The notes beneath the pieces were generated by a model that saw nothing but the letters and a program-made list of their open reading frames with translations, searched no databases and was not told the DNA's origin. The position numbers and the translations under genes were made by a program. From Agrypnus murinus (Eukaryota; Arthropoda; Insecta; Coleoptera; Elateridae): a stretch of 64,000 nucleotides of DNA. The stretch spans positions 148,401,740-148,465,739 of the forward strand of contig OV816028.1 in the NCBI GenBank assembly GCA_929113105.1, written 5' to 3'. Positions 33,121 to 44,153 of the stretch are shown piece after piece. Numbering within the stretch: the first letter of the stretch is position 1; each line of letters starts with the position of its first letter.

Positions 33121-36100
33121 ATAATGTCCAAAAGATAACATTGTTACATTGAAGTGCTCGTACAACGCCCCCTTCTCTAAGATTATAGAATGTTATACAA
33201 ACACAATGTAATTCTGCTTCCAAAAATAAATAGCTGCCTACATTTTTTCTTGAAGTGGGTTAGTTAAGCTTATACGCGCACTGCATAGATAAAGTAAATA
33301 AATGTTTAAATAAGATAAAGAAACACAACACAAAATGAAACGGATGAACCACATAATTAAATTAAATGAAATGAAACACAATTTGGATGCCCAGTAGTAA
33401 GAAATGATAAAAGCGGATAACTCCTAAGTTGTTCAATTGAAAAGAAAATCGTACTTATAAACACTAGTTCACATAGTAGAAGAATTTGTTTATAAATATA
33501 CGCTCATACGAAACCCGATCCCTCAAATACCTTCTATAAATTGAGATTCTGAAAATGTGACACTAAATTCAATGTCGTCAACAATATCGTCAATATATCG
33601 TCACTAGTAGAGACCTCTAAAAGCCGCTAGATGTGCGGGACACGTACAAGACGCCGGAAATCAAAAACTTGGTTTGCAGAAATTATACAGGAATTCAACG
33701 AATATTTCAACAAATCTTCTTACCATAGACGGGGAATACGCTGCTTTTATCCTATTATCAATAGTTGAACAGTAAATGCCTGTAACACCTATAAAATAGA
33801 AAAACAGAAATCGGGCGTTTTATAATTAAACGATAGAATAAATAGCTAGAATATTTAACGGTAAATTTAATTGAAGCGAAGTGAATACACGAGTCGTCCA
33901 AACTAAAATGGTAAATGATATCCAGCACAGCTTGTTTACACTCTTTAAACATAATGAATTTTGCCTAATCTAAAGGGAAATTTTGGAATGGAAAAAGAAT
34001 CGCTGTAATTGAACAAGCTAGTGTGGTTTTAGAACTTAACAAATAAAATTACTTGTTTATTATGTATAACTATTGCGGTGTGCTGAAAGTAAAATAAAAT
34101 ATTTCCACCGTTCCAAATATAAACATAAATTATATACGGTGGATTGAAATGAGAATACACTACAGATATTTTCTTTATTCCTCTCAGCTAGCTCAGGTTT
34201 GCTCAGTAAAGCATAAATTATTTGAATTAAGTGACTCTTATTTACTTTTATGCCTGGAAAGGAAGAAAAACTTATATTGTAAGCACTAAAGCTCCTGCAG
34301 GCTGGACAACTGCTACTAAACTCTGTATTCAAAAGAAAAGAACGCTGGATGCTTGTATTAGCATCAATTAAACATATATGTAAAATTGAAAACACATAAA
34401 CTTTATTTAGCGAACAAAATAAAAATCCAAATGGAAAGTCAAAGTAAAAAACAATGTTATTCAAAATAATACAATTGATAATTGAGAAATAAATTCTCAG
34501 GTTTGTTCAAACGTTAGAAATAGTTATAGTAACCTGACATAGGGCCAGTACGGTCATTTGTTTGAACAGACCAACACAAATAAAATTTAAATATAAATGA
34601 AACTATTTATCAAATGAGAATAAATTTTAAATAAAAGAAATTTAGTTGTTTTATTTAATTCAAATCAAATAGATTCTCAAAAGAACTTAATGAACTAAAC
34701 CAAATAGCTTTATATCTGAGGATGAACTTTACAAGTTAATTATTATTCATTTAATTAACAAGAACCATTTATTTTGACCAACCTGGTACGTTATAAAATA
34801 GTTCCTTTTATGTAAAATTCCTTTAGTGGTAACACTGTGACAGAACCTGTCAGCTAATTTCTTGTTTATGATATCGATATTCGATTGATGAAGAGAAATA
34901 AATTCAATCAGAATTTATTTGAACAATCACTTTCACTTTCAATAATTGTTGCACAATAATTAAATCTTCTTTTAATCCATAAAATTGTTCAGGTAACACA
35001 TTTAGTTTAATTTTTAAACTTTATTTATACTATGACATTTATGTCAAAAACATATGGTTAAACATCTAACCTCAAATTAATTACAGATTTTATCCGGAGC
35101 CGGGCATAGATTCTGCCTTGTACTTTTTATCGACTAATTTTTGTTACAATTTGCTCCAGCTTATATAGATTATGTCAGAACAAAAGAAAACTATGACATT
35201 TTTTCAAAACAACGGAACATCGAGTAAGCTTGTGACGTCATTAATCCGGTACAGCTGTTATTAATTGTCACTAATGCTAAATCTATTATTACAGGATTGT
35301 AGCCCTTGAAACAAAGATCAAAAAAGTATAATACAACCATTGTCCCAAATTGTGTCATAACGAAGATATTCAAGAAAAACGATTAACAAAGTACACATCT
35401 CGTTATGATCTAAATACTTATGAAATTCAACAAATCAAGGTTCATCCTTTACAAACCAGCTACATAAATACATGATACAAGTAATACAAATAATTTCGCC
35501 ATAGAAACATCTTTACAATTTAATACAAACATAATTTTTACAGTACGAACAGCAATAGATAAACCAATTGATGCATATACAGATTCCAACTTAAATATAA
35601 AATCAATTAATTTATGATCAGAATGTCCAGCATACAGTACTCTAAGCACTTACATCAAAACAATGCTGAGGAAAAGCAGGATAAGAGTCTATAAGAGTCA
35701 TATTAACACGAGCGACGGGATAAAAAACCTTCATTAATTGAAGTGATCAGAAATCTTATAAACAAATTCAAAAGTAAATTGTATTGTATAAGTCACAACA
35801 AGATTGACCTAATTAATCTATTTTCAGCTAATTAGCAACATGAAACTCAGCTGGTCTCCTGGAATATAGAAAAATCTATCTAACGTTAAACATCGTAAAC
35901 TGTAAAATTTGAATATGGAAATTACTTCTTCCTAACAAGTGAGGAAACCGTCCCAAATGTAACTTGGGTTGGCTAAACATATTTGTAATCAAGCAATCTA
36001 ACTAATTGATATCCTTTTTCTGAAAATAAAACCTATTTATTTATGCATAAGAAAGCTAGGTTATGTTTGCATGGAACTTTTATTCTTAGTTTTTAATTTA

Positions 36101-36377
36101 AGTATTAATGAACCTAACTGTGGTCCTATCTATAGCCTTTATATTAATTATGCCCATGACATAGCATGTCCCTCTTTTAATTTAAATCTGATATAAAAAT
36201 ATTTGTATTAACGTTTCCGTTCCATCGTTGATAAAATTTTCAATACGGTGATTTGACAACACCGCACTAATATTAATTAAATTTTAATATTAAATTAATT
36301 TAATATTAAAAGTGCAACTCATTTGATTTTTAACCAGTTAATCGAGTGCTGTACTTGAAATTATTGCCTGACAATAC
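33121..36377. other. No gene recognised
   Basis: AT-rich. Minus-strand frames at 34.06-34.46, 35.19-35.37 and 35.45-35.65 kb are 60-134 codons, hydrophobic, and without recognised motifs. An AT-only inverted stretch at about 36,250-36,325 could fold but is low-complexity. Confidence 0.4.
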
Positions 36378-36514
36378 AACGGTGTTTCCTAACCACACAT
36401 TGTATTTGACTAATTGCTAATACGTATTACGGTAACGATGTTACCTTTTTCTCGGAATAAAACTGTATTGGTAATAATTAGTCAAATACATGTGTTGTTA
36501 GGGGACACCGTTTT
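36378..36514. mobile_element. Small MITE with ~48-bp inverted repeats and TA duplication
   Basis: The left arm reads CAACGGTGTTTCCTAAC, then CACACATTGTATTTGACTAA. The right arm, on the other strand, reads AAACGGTGTCCCCTAAC, then AACACATGTATTTGACTAAT. The inverted repeat continues to a short TAATAC/GTATTG region, leaving a small centre with GGTAACGATGTTACC. TA lies on both sides (36,376-36,377 and 36,515-36,516). The 137-bp size, almost pure inverted repeat and TA site fit a Tc1/mariner-derived MITE. There is no coding sequence. Confidence 0.8.
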
Positions 36515-36698
36515 AAATGTAGTGTTGTGATAAAACGCAGTCCTTACAATCCATTAGCGAGACAATATAATCTACAGTACATAAACCTTATATAAATAAT
36601 TTTCAATTATGAAAATTGAGCTACGCTGTGGTCCAACTAGTTATATTAAATTAAGTATTCCGTCATTATCGTGTTCCTAACGTCAATATTTTTTTATT

Positions 36699-36701
<3 letters not shown>

Positions 36702-36731
<30 letters not shown>
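36702..36731 (+). repeat. (CA)15 microsatellite
   Basis: Uninterrupted CA dinucleotides. Confidence 0.95.
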
Positions 36732-36732
<1 letters not shown>

Positions 36733-39126
36733 CTGTTTACACTTTTTTTAATTAAAAAAGATTAATAAAAAGTGCAAATAAAAATCTGGAATAATTATAG
36801 AAGTAGGGATTAAAAAGAGTCCTTTTTAACTAGAAACAGCTTGATTATTGCCTACATAAAAATGCAAATCCGATCGATTTTATTGGAAGATAATTAAAAT
36901 GGGGCTTAATTAAATTAGTAAACTTACCACATCACCAAACAAAACAAAGCCAAATAACGTAATAAAAAGAAGCCTTTTTATCGGTTGTTTGGTTAACGCA
37001 TTCGTTTATAAAAATACGGGGCCAAACGGAAATTCCACATAAATGTGAAATTCAAATATACAAATCACGTTCAGGAAAATAAAAAAGTTTGAAGAGCACT
37101 AACGTAGAAGTTCAGAACAAATTTTTGGCAAGATTCATAAATTATTTATTCGGGAGCATCGGGCCTTCTCTATAGAAATAAATGTGCGTGTGTGTGTGCG
37201 CGCGCTCGCCGGTTTCTCATCACACTAAAAAAGTATTCCTATTTTTATTGCAATCTGCTTTTGAAACTTTTTAGCTGAATATTACCTATTAAGCTAGGAT
37301 ATGTGTATTGAAATTGGTTCAGAGGGAAGAGGAGAAGAGGAAAAAAGCTCTGCGGACGAAACTGCTAACGCTGCAGCTTTCTTTATATTTGCTTTGTCTG
37401 GGTCGCGCAACAAAGCTGAACGTGGTGAAATAAAACTTCGTTGAAATACAAACGCGGAAAAGTTGTTCACGGAATTTTTAAAACCATTCCTACGTGATCT
37501 TACATTTTATGGCTTTATATCAAAATTATGCCTGATACGATTTTCGTGTCGCCAAATTGTTATTCCGAAAAAGTGAAAATATTATTTAACGCATCAAAAG
37601 ATTTACTGGTTTAGAAATTTTTTATTTTGAAATAATTGTTGATGAATAGGAAGTATTGTTGGAAGTTATGATAAGAAACGCTACTCTCAAGATCAGGTTT
37701 CTCCTGTCGTGTCGGGGTTTAAACTCTGCATTAAGTGCATGTAAAGTTGGAACTTTAAGTATGCGTTGTCAGGTGATGTTGACAGCGATGGCAAAGCTTT
37801 ACGTAACTGTTTATGTAATACGATAGTCTTCTTGCTACTGCAGTGTTTTTACATTATCTGGAAATGTTTCTGTTTAGAATAATTTGTATTTGTGGCATGT
37901 TTCTAGTAGGTGCAATCTTTGCTAGAGCAAAATTGTTTTTTTAATGATATTTGGGCTATTTGAAATATTTGCATTTAATTTGTGTTGGTTTAGTGTAAAT
38001 GTGTGTACAATATTCTTCAAGAAAATCCATGAAAAAGTATAAATCGACTTTCGTCGGATGGTGTTTATTCAGAATGTTCCATTAAAAGACAAGACTTTAC
38101 TAAAGTTGCTTTTAGTGGTTGTTTAATTGCTAAATGTAACGATTTAGTTCAAGATTGATCCATTACCGGTTAGCTATTATTTTGTGTATGGTTATTTCAT
38201 TATTTTGAGCTTTTTCAGGAAAATACATCTTTTTTGTTTGCACCTGTCCTCAAGCGAATGACGAATTTAAAAAAACACTACAGTTTGTAGGAAACAAGGT
38301 ATATCTCTTTTTATTCATCTACTTTTTACTTTAACAAAGTTGTTAGTCAAAATTCTTGTAAGTAACAATTTAATTTTAATTCGTTTATTAAAGGTTTTTT
38401 AGTTTGGAGCTTTGTTTTATCCGTTATACCTGGTTTTTAAGATCGTTCTCTTGAGTAAATTGTAATCAGATCGTTTGTAAGTTGGTTTGGCTTAGTTAAA
38501 AACGGATGAGAATTTAATACTAGTAAACTAAGTTTGACCTTTGTGATTTAATTTTCGTGTTGGAGAAACAACGATAATTTAAAAAAAATTATTTAAACTT
38601 AAAATCAAACAAAATTTAGTTTTTGATAAATTTAGGTCGTTACATCTGTAAACAGTAGCTCCATCAATATGCAGAAATTATAATATAGGAAATAAAGATC
38701 AATATAAACAGTCTGCACTGTTTATATTGAATTATTTAAATGTATATGAAAGCTGCTAATGATATTAAGCAATAAAGATTAAGCTCAAAGTTTCTCTAAA
38801 TCTAATGCATTTACTGGTAATGAATAGATTATACTCTTATGCATACATACATATTTATTATAACTAAAACTATGATTTCAGTCATAATGTAGTGAGTTTT
38901 TAAATAAAATCCAACAGTAAATCATTATGGATTTTCCGGAAATACTAATACGATTTCATTAGATATTGAGTAAATTCCACTTAAAACTTATTCATAACTG
39001 TGGTATAAAAAATTTCACCGTTCAAGAACAAATATTACTGAAATTGTTAATTTACATCTAGTAGAACCTTTTTACGTAAAAAATACAAGCGTCGTGAAAG
39101 ATATTATGTGTATGTAATAATGTGCA
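36732..39126. other. No gene recognised; one strong hairpin
   Basis: AT-rich apart from a GT/GC run at 37,186-37,210. At 38,699-38,730 there is a perfect 13-bp stem, TCAATATAAACAG and CTGTTTATATTGA, with a 6-base loop TCTGCA. It is not an obvious microRNA precursor because the stem is too short and has no extended pairing. Confidence 0.5.
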
Positions 39127-39720
39127 CTAGATTAACTCAACAAACCCTTAACCTAACCTCTATTCCAACCTAACCTAACCTGTAGCCTACATAAACCAAG
39201 TATAGGGCTAGTTTAACCTAACCTAACATAATTTCCAACCACTAAACTAATCTAAGTACTAGACTAAGGTTTAGTTAACTCAACTTATTCTAACCTCTTT
39301 ATCCTAACTTTATTTTTAACACACCTAACATAATTTAATACAATCTAACTTAACTTCTAACCTGACCTATAATCTAATAATAAATATATTATAACCTATC
39401 ATAGCTTACCTAACCTAACAAAACTTTTAACCTACCCTAGGTAACCACTTGTCTAACTAAACCTAACCTATGTTTTAAGCTAACCGAGCCTTTAATAGGT
39501 TAAAGGCTCGTTAGCGATTAAGTTAGGACTTAATCTAACATCTAAGCTAACCTAACATAAGATGTCCCCTAATCTAAGCTGAACTTTAACCTGTCTTAGC
39601 TTACTGCTAACATATCTTAATCTTAACTAACCTAATTTAGCATAATCTAACCTAACCTAACCAAGTTTCTACAAAACCTAACAAAACCTATTCTTTTAGT
39701 TTAAGCCTTGCTTATACTCT
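39127..39720 (+). repeat. Degenerate (CCTAA)n telomere-like array, left block
   Basis: Dense AACCTAACCTAACC words and one-off variants run over ~590 bp, mixed with CTAAT and TTAGG-like words. (CCTAA/TTAGG)n is the usual insect telomere repeat. The array contains an 11-bp perfect hairpin, CGAGCCTTTAA / TTAAAGGCTCG, with the loop TAGG (39,485-39,510). Degeneracy shows it is old. Many insect genomes carry similar interstitial stretches, so this need not mark a fusion point. Confidence 0.7.
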
Positions 39721-40340
39721 AACGTTACGAATCTCCTCCAAGACAAGTTTATTTTTTCTCCCGAAGAGGAAAAATCTTCAAAAAGCTGCCTCTTTCCTCT
39801 TTTCTCCACCAGCCCTGGTATCACAGTCGCATTTCTTTAAAGCCGGTCTGGTATTAGTTTTGATTTTGTCTGCTTGCTTATTACTGTTCTTGTCTTCTGC
39901 GTTCGTTTTCTTCTTTTGTTTATATTAATAATAATAATCAATTATTACTAATCTACAACTTTTTTTGTGTAGTTAACATGCTATCAACTAAATTATCTGA
40001 ATTCATTGTGCTCAAACGATCACATTACTTATTGTGTGACACAATAAATGTATTCAATGACATCACGTGTCATGCGCGAATGTTTTCACTTTTCTAACCT
40101 CAAATTTTCATTATGTATGGTCTAATAATTATTACGCACTTTCCAGCCTATTCAATGTGTTGTTAAATGTTTTTTTATCGCAATAAGGGAATATTTATCT
40201 TTTAACGGAATTTATGTTTGCACTGTAAAAGGCCTAAATAATTATTGAGTAATTATTAATTTCTTTTCCTTTAGGCATTCTTGTATTATTCTTATGAAAT
40301 AAATTGACGGTTATCGGAAAAGTTGAGTCCCCGGTCTATT
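39721..40340. other. Unassigned sequence between the telomere-like array and the gag remnant
   Basis: No open frame was recognised. The stretch at 39,780-39,930 is pyrimidine-rich. It could be part of the same retroelement as the gag remnant, but nothing proves it. Confidence 0.4.
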
Positions 40341-40800
40341 TCATTTGTAGGTCTCTGTTTTAAAAGCTTTTCCAGCAGTTTGCCCATTGGATTTATAAGA
40401 CAGAGAGGTTTTTAAGCTGTGTGTATTTGTATTTTCTTTTTTTGGTTTCTCTGTCGCTGCTAGCTGCTTTGTAAGTTGGTTTGACTTGGCGGGCCTAAAC
40501 ATATCCAAAACGTATTGTGCTTCTCTGCGACGATCTATGTCATGTTCATCTCTTTTTTCGGTTTCCCTTGCGTATTGCTCCTTATGTTCTTTTTTAATTT
40601 CTTGACCAAATTTAGTAGCTGCCATGTGCTCTTGTGCGTTACATTCATAACAGTAGAAAGTATTCTCGCAGTCTTTCGCGACATGTTCCCATTGATATAT
40701 TTTCGGCATCTATTTCACGCTGCTACTCTTTTTGTACATGTTGGCGTATAGTGTCCGTGCCGTTGACACTTATAACACTTTGTTGGTGTTATCATTTCCT
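40341..40800 (-). pseudogene. Retrotransposon gag (ORF1) remnant with CCHC zinc knuckles
   Basis: The minus strand encodes KCYKCQRHGHYTPTCTKR, with an intact C-X2-C-X4-H-X4-C knuckle at 40,777-40,736. After a frame change comes HVAKDC (rest of a second knuckle), then CYECNAQEHMAATK, a third knuckle whose last Cys is replaced by Lys. A charged tail follows (KKEHKEQYARETEKRDEHDI, RRREAQYVLDM) and continues to 40,341. Three tandem knuckles followed by a basic, helical tail are typical of ORF1 in I/Jockey/R1-type non-LTR elements. No endonuclease or RT is seen nearby. The flanking telomere-like arrays raise the possibility of a telomere-targeted element such as TRAS/SART, unproven. Confidence 0.65.
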
Positions 40801-41312
40801 GAAGTCTATAGTTTATAGACTTTTTATAGAGTTTATTTCCAGTTCTGTTCCATATTGTCAGCTAGTTGTACTGACTTCTGTGACTTTCTTCGGAAAGCTG
40901 ACTACTGCAAGATGTTCCTTCTATATCTTGTGATTACTTTTACTTACTTTCCTTTTTTTAGCCGGAGGTGTACTGCTTGTATGAATTACTTTTTTACTTC
41001 ACCTCCGCTTCAGCAGCTACCCGGTCTATATTCTTTATAAGCGTGCTTTGTTTTTATTTTCCATATTCTTTGGTAGTAACTTCTTCGCTCAGTTTTGTTC
41101 CTGCCAGTTGTTTGAATGTCTTAACAGTCCTTCCTTCTGCTCCACTAAAATTAAATTGACTTCCCACTTTTTATTTTCCCAATACTTCGATTTTCTTTAG
41201 TAGGTCTGTGAACTTACCGTGTCAGTGTTTGTTGGGATAATATCAATTACTCATCTTTTGTTTGGGCTTCTGCTTTTTGACGTAATAGTCAAACCGACCA
41301 GCTAACCTTCAA
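40801..41312 (-). other. Probable decayed upstream part of the gag remnant
   Basis: Minus-strand frames are broken by several stops. Ser/Lys-rich pieces precede the first zinc knuckle, as in ORF1 proteins, but no motif is clear. The plus-strand open frames here are shadows. Confidence 0.3.
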
Positions 41313-41660
41313 GTCAACCTAACCTAACCTAAGTTAACTCCTAACCAATTTGACCTAGCCGAACCACTAAATTAATCAAATATACCACATATTCTAAACT
41401 AACCGAATTTGAATTGTAGCGTATCCTAATCTTTCGAATATCTAACTTCTAACATAATCTAATATCTAACCTAACCTTTAATATAGTCTAGCATTTAACT
41501 TAATCTAACTTCAAACTTATTCCCATCCTTCTATGACATTGACATGCACTCTAATAGAAATTTTAACCTAGGCTGGCGGTTAAGCCTAACGTTTAGCTAT
41601 TCTAACCTTACCCTTCCAGCCTACCATCCACAATTTAAAGTAAGCTTGGACATAACCTAA
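41313..41660 (+). repeat. Degenerate (CCTAA)n telomere-like array, right block
   Basis: AACCTAACCTAACC and variants (CTAACCTAACCTTTAATA, TAACCTATAATCTAAT) lie on the same strand as the left block at 39.1 kb. The ~1.6-kb gap between the blocks holds the gag remnant, consistent with insertion into a longer array or with two independent arrays. Confidence 0.6.
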
Positions 41661-43599
41661 CCTATAATCTAATACTCTTACCTATCCAGTTCGTGCGCGG
41701 GAGCGAGTTCTTATTCACGCAACACCGATGATTCTTTTTTAAATTTAAATTCTGCAGATTTCTTGTCGGAACTTTTCCATACAAACCAAAGTAAACAATT
41801 ACAGTAAGTAGCGCATCTACAATACTTGCTAATTCTCTTATATCCATCATAAATAGGTGCCTACAGTTTTCTGTACCGCAACTGATATTTACAATTTTAC
41901 TTACTTAATGTTACATAGTTTAATTTGTAACTATATTTTCAATAGCTAAGTTTATTCTAAATTCAGAAAATCAACTTAAAAAATACGAAGGAGTTGTGTA
42001 AAATGTCAAAGAAATTGTGGCTAGAATAATCTCTTTAATATGCTTACTTTGATACAAAGTAGAAGTAGACGAAAGGCGAATAAGTTAATGATGCCAGTAG
42101 ACGTAGGCGTTGAGTAGGTGCTAATAAAAGAATAACGGAATATATTATTATTATCTCTCAGTAAAAATATGAATAGGAAACGCGAGGGTCACAACGTAAT
42201 GGGCTTATAAGAGAACAAGAATGTAGTTAATGTAGTGAGCTAATAATGTGCAATGTAATTAAGCTAATCTGTTCAACAAGATACTCCATAATCAATGTTC
42301 CATTTAAGTTTTTTATCTATAAGTCTCCTCAAAAGACCTCAGGCAGTTATTTTAACAATGATTACAATGGTTTCTAGTGTCTCTTAGAAATGTCACCTAA
42401 AACTTTAAAGAGTGTCATCTCTAATTTACAAATAGAGAACTGCATTAAAAAATACTTACTTCAGATAGGTTTTGATATATCTAACCTTTTAAAAAAAAAG
42501 TGTACATTCGTATTTTTCGTATTAACGAAATCTAACAATTACTACTGTTCAAATTCTGTTTACTATTTCTGGCGTGTATAGGAAAATCAATAAAAGTAAT
42601 TAGAAATCAGCTGGCCTGCACTGCTCACATGACTATTAACATTACTAACTATCTCAATAGTGCCAACTATGTGCTGATACTAACATTTATCTAGTTTTCA
42701 CTTCAATGAAATATAGACGCATTTCACAATCCAATATAACGATTCTCCCTTGACCTTCTCCACTTGTTCAATTTACTTTTATCATCCAATATCTCACGAT
42801 TCAGCATCCACTCAGCAGCACTTTATAAATTCTCTCTATATACTACAACAATGATTAGAAATATTGAAATGAAACCTTTGAAGTACAATTACAGTCTTTT
42901 TCAGTACTATATAGCAATATTTAATAAGATAAGCATTCCTCTAATCAGCAAGTAAAAAGTAAGTAATTCCTCGGGTTACTAGCGATTCGTGAAGTTCTGT
43001 AGGTATATAAATTAGAATTTTTAGATTTTAGTTTAGTTTTTCAGTGCTTGCTGAAGATGAGAGCCTAGCTGTTGAAACCCGTGTCCAGAGTGGTTAAAAG
43101 TATGTGGGTGAGGGTGAAGTGCAGTTTTAGTAAGTTTATGCCACAGTTTGAGTTTTTTTTCTCTAATTCCTCTTGTTCGTTTCAAAAATTCTTTTGGGTT
43201 TTCCGAAAGAAACAAGATTATAGTTACTAAGAAAAGAATAGTACTTAGATCCAATAACCTGTATAAAGGAAGAAACTAAATTTATATAAAAGTCATACCT
43301 CTTTAGAAATTAACGCTTTTAGAGAAAGAAACCAAATTCGACAACTGTCAATGGAAGTCACCTCATATGACAACTTATGACAAAATCATTTTTATAAATA
43401 TTCTTCATCTTTGCACAATAGGTTTTTGAAAATTACTCGTATTGATCTAGTTTTTTTCAGTAACCTTAGGCGATGAAATGCGGCTGACCTACTTTCCGGA
43501 AATCTGACCTCGTCATTTCTCCAACATCCCAGTTTCCTAGCGTTTTTTAGTTGCGCCATCATAGCTTCAGCGCGTACTTTTCTCTCCGCACCCCTTAGC
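41661..43599. other. No gene recognised
   Basis: AT-rich. Short frames at 41.66-41.85, 42.39-42.58, 42.76-42.96 and 43.03-43.25 kb have no motif. Confidence 0.5.
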
Positions 43600-44153
43600 T
43601 TGACTGGAAGGATTGATAGTTATATGACTGAATCATCTTGGGTGTGCAACACTAAAAACTAGTCGCGGCGCTACTGCAATAATCTTAAAGTTGACGTCCA
43701 GAATAGTCTCGGTGGAAAGAAAGAAAACCTTCCCAGCTCTGCGGCTCCTCAAACACATAGACCTCGAGTCAACCGAGAATGTTAAGAGTAGCTGATCTAC
43801 AGTTTTGACTGCACCATGGAACAAGCTGTCAACGCGGTCTCTCATAGTCTCTCAAATTTAAGGAGTAGACCTAATATACTTTCCACACTAGAGTCCAGTC
43901 TTGATCTGCGACCACCCATCCCCAAACTAAGGAACAGAAGCCTGAGACCGGCTCAGTCATGAAAGAGAGTCATAGTATCGCCTTGTAAGCATTGAGTCGG
44001 ATTCTGTAGGCGATAAACATCTCCTTCATCTAAACATTGATCGCCAGCGCCGGTCGACTTCTCTAGCTGTGTAATAAAAGCCGCCCATTCTTCTATGTCG
44101 CAGACTGACGAGCCAACATTATTGCAATTTAGACAACGACTGCTGCGGTGTCA
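43600..44153 (-). pseudogene. Coding-like, more GC-rich minus-strand stretch, unidentified
   Basis: Composition changes sharply to more balanced GC. A 65-codon open frame between stops (44,150 to 43,954) includes CLNCNNVGSSVCDIEEWAAF and TQLEKSTGAGDQCLDEGDVY. A second frame (43,845 to 43,633) includes KVFFLSTETILDVNFKIIAV. Stops lie between. The look is that of a decayed gene or retroelement ORF, but I cannot name the family. Confidence 0.25.

Noticed and set aside
39127..39720. True telomere or chromosome-fusion point
   Set aside because: The CCTAA units are too degenerate and scattered, with similar weaker stretches at 4.1, 5.0 and 41.3 kb; called telomere-like only.
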